Positions 8,691-17,935 of a DNA stretch of 64,000 bases are shown one piece after another. The stretch covers positions 2,046,001 to 2,110,000 of the forward strand of contig CP146203.1 in NCBI GenBank assembly GCA_039995105.1, given 5' to 3'. The stretch is from Jonesiaceae bacterium BS-20 (GTDB lineage: Bacteria > Actinomycetota > Actinomycetes > Actinomycetales > Cellulomonadaceae). How positions within the stretch are numbered: the stretch's first letter is position 1; the number at the start of each line of letters is the position of its first letter. The notes below the pieces were generated by a model. That model worked only from the letters and a program-made list of their open reading frames with translations, ran no database searches and was not told the DNA's origin. The translations under genes were made by a program, and so were the position numbers.

Positions 8691-11600
8691 ATGGCGCTTT
8701 TTGATAGAAACTGGGCTGACCAAATTGATGAAAAATGGCGCTTTGACCTCCGATCGGTATCACTTGTAACTGAAGTGAACTTCACCGATGAAGAACTCGA
8801 GCACGCAATCAGGTTCTTTGCCCAGCAGCTCGTAAAAAATGAGCCTGAGCAAATAGCTCACCACCATCCTGGAATATTTCTTGTCGCCATGACACAACTA
8901 GGCTCGCGAAGTTGGGAAGCACAAACTTTTTACCAAAAAGTCACCAATACCGTTGAAAATGTGGTTGGTCAGTTCATCGATTCAAGAAGAAAAATTGAAG
9001 ATGCCACAAGGTGCTTCAGCCTTCTCCTCAAGGAGTTTAATCTGGCAAGACTTGAGGGAAATTCAACAAGTCATCGATGGATCCGTCCAGTTCTACTCCA
9101 TGGCGCGGTGCCCCTCGATCACCTCGATGAATTACTAGACCTCATCAAGCGGCACATCCGCAAAGACCCCTCCATAACAGGTGAATCCCTAGTTGAGTTC
9201 CTCCGGTCCCACCCCTCTCATCTCGATAGAGAACCCATGGCACTTCGACTTTTTCTCTTACATGGAAAAGAGTTCACCGCCGACTATGTCTCGCAGGTGA
9301 TCGATTATGCCTCTGCTCTTCCAAGTAACCTCCCCACGCACATAACAGACCGACTTGACGAGTACATCGAGGAAGACCACGAGCGATCCTTAATCGAGTT
9401 TCCAAGGTCTGAACGTCCTGTTTTTGCACTTACCCCAGATGGATCGATCATCTTGCGGCTCCCCCCAGTCAAGCCTACTAATGGCAGCAGAGCGGTTGAC
9501 TGGCACATTCGATTTGGAAAGTACCATGAACATATTAGAACCGAAGTACCATACCTCGCAGGGGCTATCCACACCGAAGAAGCCAGTTACTACGTGCCCG
9601 CACCAGGCGTAGGAGCGTCGATCACCCGAGATGACTACCAGAGTGAGATTTCACTTATTGATCCAAAGGATCCACTGCTGATCTTTGATGGAATGGGCAC
9701 TCTCCTATCTCGAACTGAAGCAATCCCACCTGGAGACGTTACGTTATTCTGGCCGGCTACAAGTGGTACCTCACCCCTAATTGATGGCACTGAGGTAGAT
9801 GGTGTTTCTATTCTGCCTCCTTTCGGGTGGGGCAGTTGGCGTGCGCAACAACTGAGCGTTAGACAAGGAAGCAAGATCCAGTTTGGCGATGGCACGACCA
9901 GAAACATCCAAACACGAGACAGCAAGGCTCAACTAGTCTTTTCAAATGTCGTTACAGGAATTTATACTCTTGACGGCATGCCTGTATTTGCAACTCTCCC
10001 AAGCGTTACGCTCCCCAGAACACTTCCACTGAGCGAATGGACAGTTCTTGTCAGGGACTCAAAAGGAGTAGTTCTTACCAACTTTGTACCAGCTTCCTTC
10101 GACTTTGTTGTTCCAATTAGCAATGCTAATGTTCCAGACAAACTTGCTATTTCCATCAGAGGGCCACTAGGTAGAGGGATCACAAAAACGGTACCGATTG
10201 TTACAGACTTAGCTTCTACGTTCTATCCTGCGAATCGTACCCTCGAGCCAAATGGGGGTATAGAAAAGTGTACGGTGCGTATAACACGCAGTGACGAGCT
10301 CATCAAGGAAGTTCTGCTAAAGACCAACGAGTTCTCAACTTCGTTCTCCCTTGGCACGCTGAAACTGAAGGCCACGCCTGCTTGCGAAGCTTATCGACTT
10401 GTAGAAGACGATATGGATTTACCTTGGTCCAGCAGTCCTGAACACATCACAGTGAAACGTGCACGCTCAACGTATCTCCAGGTCCAAGGCTTAACAGGTC
10501 TTAGTTCAGTGACTCTTGCGTACACAGATAATGATGCTGAACCTAGTTCAATCACAAAACCTGTTCGTCGTGGAAACGTGGAGTTCAATCTTCGCGACTT
10601 CGCTGATGCGGCTAGCCTAACCAATCGAGGTACACTCACTCTCCTTTGCGGCGACCGCAAAACAGTCATCGGATTTGTAAGGCCCGAAAGGCTCGTGGAG
10701 TTTGGTGAACTTTATGGTCAGAATCTCTCATTCACAAGATACTCCGAGTCCCCACTCACGTTCACAGTTTTCCGAACTCTCCAACCCTGGATCCCAGGTG
10801 AAGTAATCCACATAGATATTGGGATTAACCATGTACAACTCCCTGAGGAACTCTTAGGAAACGGCCCCATTCGAGTCTTCGCTGAACTTGAAGATATCTG
10901 GGGCTCAGGTCCGAACACACAATATCGCAGGAACAGTAGCAATAGTAAGAACTACAACTCTTCTTGGAATATGACTCTAGTCTCTGAGCCTGATGTAGAG
11001 ATCTGCACACTTCTAATTGGCCAGGTTAAGACAATCACAGCGCCAACACGGCACACAATAAAACGAGCTATACAGTTAATTGGCCAGGCTGATGCTTTCA
11101 GAGAAATGACGAAGAGCGCACAAGACGACCTCCTACGACTCGTCACTGACCATTACTCAGTCTCTCTGGAAGAAATCGCAAGTCTAGACTGTACTGAAGC
11201 AGATAAATCCCGACTCTTGATTTTATCCGGTTTGCACATACTTAATCACCCAGTGATTCAAGACTCAAGCCTCGAAAAGATTGCGCGGCACTCTCCCACA
11301 GTTGCCTTCTTGGCAAGCCGTATTGATGAAGTTGATAAACTCCATGACCACCTCCTCTACTACTTTACGGATCAGTTTGGCCAGGAACTTGAAGACTACT
11401 GGGCTGGCTCGTCGAAGAATGCAGCTGAAGGATGCTGGGAGCCCTACATCAAGACGTTGTCGAGGGAACAGATCAAGATGCACCTCACCGTGCTAGGCGC
11501 AGTACCTGGGCTTCCTCTATCCGGGGATAACCGAATATTAGCTTCCAGTGGGCTCTTGATTTCCAAGCAAAGTCCGCACATCTATTCCAAGCGTTGGGTC

Positions 11601-11873
11601 CGCGTTGTCGCCAGAACCGCTCCAGTATTACAAGACTCACCACTATGGAACTTTGTCACACAACAAACCGGTGGCGAGGACCTCTGCCTCCCAGCAGCCT
11701 CAATCGCTCTCTCACTCGTAGCTCGGTTGGCAGCACGTGGAGACAAGAACGCAGCACAGGTTTACTCAGATATCAATGCTGAGCACGATCTACTATCCTC
11801 ACTAGCACCAGACCTAACCTACATTGACCTAATCCGCGCTGAAGCGGCAATAGCAGGAGCTCAAAGCAAATGA
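8691..11873 (+). CDS. Large protein of unknown family, partner of the DUF1998 helicase
   Basis: A 1060-aa protein that I do not recognise. No signal peptide, membrane segment, nuclease or ATPase motif is visible. Roughly residues 1-230 look helical and charged. Residues 250-740 are rich in alternating hydrophobic, Gly and Thr stretches that suggest several beta-sandwich modules, with a Trp/Gly-rich patch (PPFGWGSW, about 380). The last 300 residues look helical again. Its last codons overlap the helicase start (ATGA at 11870-11873), so the two are translationally coupled and probably work together. The DNA is visibly more AT-rich than the flanking Wadjet or methylase genes, which suggests acquisition. 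It may be a substrate-recognition or scaffold subunit of a helicase-based defence system; that is inference from coupling alone. Confidence 0.9.
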   Translation: MALFDRNWADQIDEKWRFDLRSVSLVTEVNFTDEELEHAIRFFAQQLVKNEPEQIAHHHPGIFLVAMTQLGSRSWEAQTFYQKVTNTVENVVGQFIDSRRKIEDATRCFSLLLKEFNLARLEGNSTSHRWIRPVLLHGAVPLDHLDELLDLIKRHIRKDPSITGESLVEFLRSHPSHLDREPMALRLFLLHGKEFTADYVSQVIDYASALPSNLPTHITDRLDEYIEEDHERSLIEFPRSERPVFALTPDGSIILRLPPVKPTNGSRAVDWHIRFGKYHEHIRTEVPYLAGAIHTEEASYYVPAPGVGASITRDDYQSEISLIDPKDPLLIFDGMGTLLSRTEAIPPGDVTLFWPATSGTSPLIDGTEVDGVSILPPFGWGSWRAQQLSVRQGSKIQFGDGTTRNIQTRDSKAQLVFSNVVTGIYTLDGMPVFATLPSVTLPRTLPLSEWTVLVRDSKGVVLTNFVPASFDFVVPISNANVPDKLAISIRGPLGRGITKTVPIVTDLASTFYPANRTLEPNGGIEKCTVRITRSDELIKEVLLKTNEFSTSFSLGTLKLKATPACEAYRLVEDDMDLPWSSSPEHITVKRARSTYLQVQGLTGLSSVTLAYTDNDAEPSSITKPVRRGNVEFNLRDFADAASLTNRGTLTLLCGDRKTVIGFVRPERLVEFGELYGQNLSFTRYSESPLTFTVFRTLQPWIPGEVIHIDIGINHVQLPEELLGNGPIRVFAELEDIWGSGPNTQYRRNSSNSKNYNSSWNMTLVSEPDVEICTLLIGQVKTITAPTRHTIKRAIQLIGQADAFREMTKSAQDDLLRLVTDHYSVSLEEIASLDCTEADKSRLLILSGLHILNHPVIQDSSLEKIARHSPTVAFLASRIDEVDKLHDHLLYYFTDQFGQELEDYWAGSSKNAAEGCWEPYIKTLSREQIKMHLTVLGAVPGLPLSGDNRILASSGLLISKQSPHIYSKRWVRVVARTAPVLQDSPLWNFVTQQTGGEDLCLPAASIALSLVARLAARGDKNAAQVYSDINAEHDLLSSLAPDLTYIDLIRAEAAIAGAQSK

Positions 11874-14800
11874 CCAGCATTGGCAACGTCGATCCAATTG
11901 CGGCTTCAGAGGGAATGAAAACTAGTTACACTCGTTATCTCTCCTCCCTGCTACCGCTTACAGATCAGAGACTTCGACACGCGTTAACATCAAAGCTCCA
12001 GGAAGAACAGGTACTCAGCAAAGGCCCATTCCTCGAATCCACACCGGCTTTCGAGTCCGGGGAGTCCATTTCCGACCTTGTGACTGAATGCGTCCTCCCG
12101 GACAAGTTTAGAGAGTTCAAGAGCAGAGCTCTACCTCTCAATCGTCCCCTCTACCGCCACCAAGTTGAGGCAATACGGAAAGCGCGCGCTGGCAGAAACT
12201 TGGTTGTGGCGACCGGAACCGGATCTGGAAAAACTGAATCATTCATTGTGCCGATTATTGCGTCCCTTTTCGACGAAATCGAGCGCAGCGCTCTTACTCC
12301 AGGAATTCGCGCGTTACTCCTCTACCCAATGAACGCACTTGCAAACGACCAGTTGAAGCGCCTGCGGGAACTTCTTGCAGAAATACCCGAAATCACCTTT
12401 GGTAGGTATACGGGAGAGACTCCGGAGAAAGCATCGGTTGCACGAGAGAAGTACCGGGCACTCAATGGTGAGCCGCCGCTTCCTAATGAAATCCTTTCTC
12501 GGGAGGAGATGCGAAAGAATCCACCACACATTTTGCTCACGAACTACGCCATGCTCGAATATCTTCTACTTCGTCCAGCAGACATGGACCTCTTTGAGGG
12601 ACCTTTTGGTGGTTCTTGGCAGTACCTCGTGGTTGATGAGGCCCACGTCTATGACGGGGTCAATGGCTCTGAGATTGCGCTGTTGATCCGTAGACTGAAG
12701 GAACGTGTAAAGGCTACAGATCTACAATGTCTAGCGTCATCCGCAACAGTTGGAAGTGACCAAATGGCTGTTGCAGAGTTTGCGGAGAGTCTATTTAGTG
12801 AAACTTTTGAGTGGGTAGACGAAGACAGGTCTAGGCAAGATGTCGTAACAGCTACCAGAGTACAACAAACCCGTTCAACAACTTGGAAAATCACTAAAGA
12901 TCAGATTGATAGTCTCTCAGGTCTCGAGGACCCTGACTCCGTCATTCGGAGTTGGGGCCACGCCACTTTGGAAGATGAACACCACATACAAAGCATTATT
13001 TTACATCTTTCATCAGGGCCCCAGACACTTGTTGAGCTTGCTCAAACTGTATTCCCAGAATTATCGACCAGTGATGCACAACGCAGATTGAGCAAACTTG
13101 TGGAGGTTGCACACCATGCGAAAGGGGCGCACGGGGCACCAATTCTCAACGCGAGGTACCACCAATTTGTTACAGCTGTCGATGGCGCATTCGCTTGTCT
13201 TGCAAATCCCAATAATCCGCACATTTCACTCTCCCGTCAGATGGAGTGTCCCGATTGTTCAAAACCAATGTTTGAGGTTGCTGCTTGCAAACAGTGTGGG
13301 AAGCTACATGTTCTTGGGAACGTTATTCAGTCTGGTGGAGTTCCAAAACTATTTTCCAAGTCTCGAGAGTCTGCAAGCCGCCTCTCTTGGGTCATGTTGG
13401 GATCCCATCAAGCTGAGGGAGACCCCGAGGACAATTTCTTAACTGAGGAGACCATACAAAAGGCAAACCCAGTAACCCTCTGCCTTGATTGTTCCTGTAT
13501 CACCCCTGGCCTTGATATCAGCTCCTGCAGTGCTTGCGGTTCAGGAAATATTCGAGCTGGGATTAGAACTGATGGCACATCGTTGCGTGAGTGTCACGCA
13601 TGCGGGGTGAAAGCAAACGAGCAGGTGCGACGCCTCAGCGCTGGATATGACGCCTCTATTTCTGTACTCATTTCAGATTTGTATGGAAATCTACCCGAAG
13701 ACTTGTCCATTGATGTACCAGGCAATGGACGGAAACTCCTGATGTTCGCTGACTCACGGCAACAGGCTGCCTACGCTGCACCAAACCTTGAGCAAAGTTA
13801 CGAGACGATGCTATATCGACGATTAATCGTAATGGGGTTGGAAGAGCGTCAAGGATTTGAACAAACTTCATCTGAGTTAGCCGAGGTCACGCTAAGAATT
13901 ACCCAAGAGAATAATGTTCTGGGCAGGCAAGATGGACAGTTTGAGCAATCTCGCCAAGTCCACGAGTGGATCCATAAAGAGAGCATTGAAGCCGCAGAAC
14001 GGAACTCTCTGGAAGGATGTGGCCTAGTGGCTGTACACCTTCGCCGTCCGGACATCCCCATGACACCAGGACTCATAAATTTAGGTCTGAACTCCGAGGA
14101 AGCGTGGGATCTCTTAGAAGAACTAGTAACTACAATGCGCCACTCAGGCGCCCTGTCCACTGATTACGCTAGAACACCCGTCAACATAAATGATGAGATT
14201 TTTGCCCCTCGCAATCGAGAGAAATCATATGTAGAATCCGGCTCAACTGCCATACGCGGTGTAGAGTCTTGGCTCCCCTCCGGAAAAGCACGTCGCAACA
14301 AGCGGGTTGGCTACTTAGAGAGCATTCTCAAGATACTTGACTCTACAGTTAACCCTGTTGAGATTCTCGAGGGAATTTGGAAGTTCATCACTAGACCGGA
14401 AGTTGACTGGCTTTCGAGTAAATCTACGACTCGTGGAGTCACATACCAAATCAACAATAGGGCTCTTCGATGGACACTAAGCGGCACCCAATCCAGATTA
14501 TTCCAATGCGGAACTTGCCAAAGATTTACTCCAAGATCAGTGAAGAATGTCTGCCCTGCTAACCAGTGCTCAGGGGTACTCAATGTCGTGGAACGAGAGA
14601 CTCAGCAGATCCGCTCAAACCAAAACCACTACGTCAACAGTTACCTAACTCTTGCTCCAGTCCCACTCAGTGCAAGTGAACACACTGCTCAGCTCAGCAA
14701 GGACTTTGCTGCTGCTACACAAAATAATTTCATCAATGGCCGAGTAAACGTTCTTTCTTGTTCGACTACTTTCGAAATGGGAGTCGACGTGGGAGAACTT

Positions 14801-16465
14801 CAAGCCGTATTTCTTCGAAATGTCCCACCCGCAACTGCCAATTATATCCAACGGGCCGGCCGTGCAGGTAGGCGAGCCTCCAGCGCTGCACTCGTGGTGA
14901 CCTTTGTGCAGATGAGAAGCCATGACCAGTATATGTACGCAGACCCTCACAGGATGATTTCCGGGATTGTACGTCCTCCACGGATTGATATTGTAAACGA
15001 AAGAGTCACACGCCGCCATGCTCACTCAATGGTGATATCTGCATTTTGGAGAGACGAGATGTCAAAAGGCATCGAGTATCGCTCCAATCAGTCCATGTTT
15101 TCCTCTGAGAATGGTCACGAACCTGGCGCAAACCGATTGAAGGATTACCTGGTCGACTTACCCAAACAATTACGGAACTCCATCAAGGAAGTTCTCCCCC
15201 AAACTATGTACCACAGCATTGACGTTGCCGGCTGTGAGTTCTCGGAAGAACTCATTAGATTGGTTCAAGAAAGTCAAGATCTCTATGACGAGGAAACTGG
15301 GTATCTCGAAGAGCAAATCATCCTGCTATCGAGCCAACGAAAATTCGGCCCCGCCAAAGGGATTACTGCCTCCAAGGCTGCCATAGAGGGACGTGGCACC
15401 ATCGGGGAACTCGCTAAGAGAAACATCCTGCCAAAATATGGCTTTCCAGTGGACACCGTTCCACTGACACCTCCAGGTAATGTTGCACTTCTAGACCTCG
15501 ACCTTTCTCGAGATCTCTCGATTGCAATCAACGAGTATGCCCCTGGAAATAAGATTGTGGCACAAGGGCAAGTGATTAGTTCAGTCGGTGTAGTCCGCCC
15601 TCCAGGAAAGGACTTCACTTTATACAACTATGCGATTTGCGGAACATGTAATCACTTCCAGAAATCAATCGATCAAATTTCAGAATCATGCTCATTGTGC
15701 GATGTACCTCGAGTGGGTACGGCACGCACATTGATTGTTCCAGAATGGGGATTTATCGCGAGTCCAGATGTAGGAAAGGTCGGGGGTGTCCGCCCAAGAT
15801 CCTCTTGGAACTCAAAACTCTTTATTGAGTCTTCAGGAGACGAAGTAGAGACCTTAACTGTAGAAACTTCAGCTGGGACCGTTGACTGGCGTGTAGGTGA
15901 ACGGGCAAGCCTCGCCCTCATAAACGAGGGTCCGCTAGACATGCATTACTACATTTGTGACTTCTGTGGATACTCACAACCTGGTATCCAACAGCTCACT
16001 AAGGCAACTAGAACTTCTCAGCAAAAATCTCACAAGCACACGAGAACTGGTGCTGATTGTAGGGGCCCACTACGCGGACGCGCACTCGCCCACTCATATG
16101 AAACCGATGTACTCAACATGTCGTTCCTCCAGACCACAACAACCGAGCAATCCCGCTCAATGCTCTACGCGATTCTCAACGCGGCGGCGGACGTACTCGA
16201 AATATCACGGGATGACATCGACGGAACAGTTGAGGTCTACAAGAAGAACAGGCTAGCTCTATTTGACGTCGTTCCTGCCGGAGCTGGATTAGTAAAGCGA
16301 ATTGCTCATGATCTCGAAGTAATCATTCAACGCGCACTTGATAGGACCGAGACTTGTGACTGTGGAATTGATACCAGTTGCTACCGGTGCTTGCGTGTTT
16401 ACAGGAACCAGTTTTACCACGAAGAACTCACCCGCAAGGCGGTGTTAGACATGAGAGTAACCTAG
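11870..16465 (+). CDS. DEAH-box helicase with zinc ribbons and DUF1998-like C-terminus
   Basis: A 1531-aa superfamily 2 helicase. Walker A TGTGSGKTESF lies near residue 114, motif Ia YPMNALANDQ near 152, the DEAH box VVDEAHVYDG near 254, SSATVG near 285, and motif VI QRAGRAGRR near 992-1000. Between the two helicase lobes are several Cys-pair zinc ribbons (CPDCSK, CKQCGK, CSACGS, CHACGV; about 460-585). The C-terminus carries the Cys cluster CDCGIDTSCYRCLR (about 1494-1507) followed by YRNQFYHE, the signature of DUF1998 proteins such as DrmB and MrfA-like helicases. It is coupled to the 1060-aa unknown gene by ATGA overlap. The family suggests ATP-driven translocation on DNA. Its partner composition does not match any system I can name. 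Confidence 0.88.
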   Translation: MTSIGNVDPIAASEGMKTSYTRYLSSLLPLTDQRLRHALTSKLQEEQVLSKGPFLESTPAFESGESISDLVTECVLPDKFREFKSRALPLNRPLYRHQVEAIRKARAGRNLVVATGTGSGKTESFIVPIIASLFDEIERSALTPGIRALLLYPMNALANDQLKRLRELLAEIPEITFGRYTGETPEKASVAREKYRALNGEPPLPNEILSREEMRKNPPHILLTNYAMLEYLLLRPADMDLFEGPFGGSWQYLVVDEAHVYDGVNGSEIALLIRRLKERVKATDLQCLASSATVGSDQMAVAEFAESLFSETFEWVDEDRSRQDVVTATRVQQTRSTTWKITKDQIDSLSGLEDPDSVIRSWGHATLEDEHHIQSIILHLSSGPQTLVELAQTVFPELSTSDAQRRLSKLVEVAHHAKGAHGAPILNARYHQFVTAVDGAFACLANPNNPHISLSRQMECPDCSKPMFEVAACKQCGKLHVLGNVIQSGGVPKLFSKSRESASRLSWVMLGSHQAEGDPEDNFLTEETIQKANPVTLCLDCSCITPGLDISSCSACGSGNIRAGIRTDGTSLRECHACGVKANEQVRRLSAGYDASISVLISDLYGNLPEDLSIDVPGNGRKLLMFADSRQQAAYAAPNLEQSYETMLYRRLIVMGLEERQGFEQTSSELAEVTLRITQENNVLGRQDGQFEQSRQVHEWIHKESIEAAERNSLEGCGLVAVHLRRPDIPMTPGLINLGLNSEEAWDLLEELVTTMRHSGALSTDYARTPVNINDEIFAPRNREKSYVESGSTAIRGVESWLPSGKARRNKRVGYLESILKILDSTVNPVEILEGIWKFITRPEVDWLSSKSTTRGVTYQINNRALRWTLSGTQSRLFQCGTCQRFTPRSVKNVCPANQCSGVLNVVERETQQIRSNQNHYVNSYLTLAPVPLSASEHTAQLSKDFAAATQNNFINGRVNVLSCSTTFEMGVDVGELQAVFLRNVPPATANYIQRAGRAGRRASSAALVVTFVQMRSHDQYMYADPHRMISGIVRPPRIDIVNERVTRRHAHSMVISAFWRDEMSKGIEYRSNQSMFSSENGHEPGANRLKDYLVDLPKQLRNSIKEVLPQTMYHSIDVAGCEFSEELIRLVQESQDLYDEETGYLEEQIILLSSQRKFGPAKGITASKAAIEGRGTIGELAKRNILPKYGFPVDTVPLTPPGNVALLDLDLSRDLSIAINEYAPGNKIVAQGQVISSVGVVRPPGKDFTLYNYAICGTCNHFQKSIDQISESCSLCDVPRVGTARTLIVPEWGFIASPDVGKVGGVRPRSSWNSKLFIESSGDEVETLTVETSAGTVDWRVGERASLALINEGPLDMHYYICDFCGYSQPGIQQLTKATRTSQQKSHKHTRTGADCRGPLRGRALAHSYETDVLNMSFLQTTTTEQSRSMLYAILNAAADVLEISRDDIDGTVEVYKKNRLALFDVVPAGAGLVKRIAHDLEVIIQRALDRTETCDCGIDTSCYRCLRVYRNQFYHEELTRKAVLDMRVT

Positions 16466-16692
16466 CCATGTTCAGCAGTTTCCTACCGCTTCAGATGATC
16501 CACGATTCAGTCTTGATTCTCTTGAGTTCTAGATAACCCCGTCAGAAGTACGAGCAAGAAAACGTACTGCACATCAGGCCCAACAGCACCTATTCAACAG
16601 CAACCTCACTTCCACATTCTTAAAGCGGCCACACATCACGAACTACTTTGAGATCTTCACGGCTTGTTTCCCTTCAATAAAAGGAGCTACCA

Positions 16693-17049
16693 ATGCATGA
16701 AGCGTGCACTGGCATTTTGGATTCAGCGAAAGGCCTTTATGTCTCGTTAACAGGGAAGACCATTATTAACGGTGAACACGTCCTAAGAATCACTTGCCAA
16801 GGTCATATTCGCGATTTCGGTGGAATTTTCAATCCACAATGGGCAACATTTGTGCGAGTCCTCGTACTGGGCCAGCAAGACGCGCGTACGCTTCATGACG
16901 ATGTACGGCGATACTCTCAGCAGATGTCTGGTGCAATCAAATTCATGCAGCGAGGAGGGAACCATATTCACTTGATTGACGGCGATGGTTTATGGAATCT
17001 CAGACAACACCGAGGCGCAAAGTGCCTAACTGCTCAGTTTCTATCCTGA
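16693..17049 (+). CDS. Small BRCT-domain-like protein
   Basis: A 118-aa protein with a good ribosome site (AAAAGGAG at 16679-16686) ahead of its ATG. The pattern fits a single BRCT fold: a first strand ending in LTGK (about residue 20), the Gly-Gly turn DFGGIF (about 43-48), the strand RVLVLGQ (about 56-62), a helix containing SGAIKFM (about 80-86), then HIHLIDGDGLWNL (about 92-104) resembling the IIxxxxFLxLL end of BRCT domains. BRCT domains bind phosphopeptides or DNA ends, for example in NAD-dependent ligase. It lies 228 bp after the DUF1998 helicase on the same strand and may belong to that locus. The BRCT call rests on pattern only. Confidence 0.6.
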   Translation: MHEACTGILDSAKGLYVSLTGKTIINGEHVLRITCQGHIRDFGGIFNPQWATFVRVLVLGQQDARTLHDDVRRYSQQMSGAIKFMQRGGNHIHLIDGDGLWNLRQHRGAKCLTAQFLS

Positions 17050-17362
17050 GTTGTCCTTGGACCCATGAAATCCCATGTACCTTCACTCCCAACTAGCAAT
17101 CAGGCTCTTGCCACTTTACTCACCATTCGAAGGAGGATCAGCGCGGGACTAGGCATATTCCCTAAGAAGTCAAGCACTAACCAAATGGGTCAGGCTTACA
17201 CCACTGAATCATTTTACGTAGGCGCATACTCATTCTCTTTGACTCTATGGAGACAGAAAATCTCAAGGCAGTGCACCATACCTACCAAGCATCACACCTG
17301 CCTGACAGGATCTATTTAACTTCCTCCCAGGATTGGAATTAGGGCTATAGGACAATAGGGGC
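17050..17362. other. Intergenic gap before the IS3 remnant
   Basis: About 310 bp between the BRCT-like gene and the end of the IS3-type transposase fragment. A short open frame at 17065-17319 has no clear ribosome site and no recognisable motif, so I leave it uncalled. The 3' end of the IS3 element must lie near 17330-17362 but I cannot fix its terminal repeat. Confidence 0.4.
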
Positions 17363-17740
17363 CTAGGACGGTTTCTTGGATGATTTTGTTTCTAGTATTG
17401 CGCGGTGTTCGCGGATTATCAGTCCGCCTAAGACTGTTTTGATTCGGGTGTTGTTATAGAAATCGAGGTAAGTCTCGATTGCAGATTCAATTTCATGGGC
17501 GTTTGCCCAATGGCGGTCGTAGAATATTTCTGTTTTCATTCGGCCAAAGAATCCTTCGCATGCTGCGTTGTCGCCTGACTTTCCCTTACGCCCCATGGAT
17601 CGTGTCAACTTGGCAGTCGTAACAGCTTCGATCCACTCCAGCCCTCGGTAGCGTCCACCGCGGTCTGTGTGAATGATAGGTCTTGGGGGTCTCAGTTCAA
17701 GACTTAGGTCTGCCGGGAGATGAGCAATGGCGTCCTCAAG
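17363..17740 (-). pseudogene. IS3-family transposase, C-terminal half (split by IS21)
   Basis: The minus-strand sequence encodes the C-terminal part of an IS3-family DDE transposase. The second catalytic Asp (IIHTDRGG) and the Glu (NAACEGFFGRMK) are present, followed by the usual YNNTRI motif. The gene is interrupted at 17740 by the IS21 element. Its missing N-terminal half continues in the same frame at 20372. Removing the IS21 and one copy of the CTCAAG duplication joins codons QGM-LEDA into one reading frame. With the element present it cannot make a functional transposase. Confidence 0.9.
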
Positions 17741-17935
17741 TGTCAGCGGACATGAAAAACTGCCCATAGATGGCCAGGAAAGTGCCCGCTGATGGCCAAG
17801 TAAATTGCCCATAGGTGGCCATGAGATCTGCCCATTTTTGTACTGACACCTGTTGCGGTTAAGCGGCGGGAGCCTCTTCCTGGGGTTTGATGTTGATGTC
17901 TAGTCACATCAGTTCCACTCAGGAAGAGGCCTTGT

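Noticed and set aside
8691-11873. Assignment of the 1060-aa protein to the STY4851/ECs_5259 family, which also neighbours helicases
   Set aside because: The Trp-rich motif I associate with that family is not present; a formal search would decide.
11870-16465. Calling the DUF1998 helicase DrmB
   Set aside because: DrmB is not a full helicase with both lobes in the same order as here, and drmA/drmC are not adjacent.
17065-17319. 84-codon open frame after the BRCT-like gene
   Set aside because: No ribosome site, no recognisable domain and odd composition; more likely chance.
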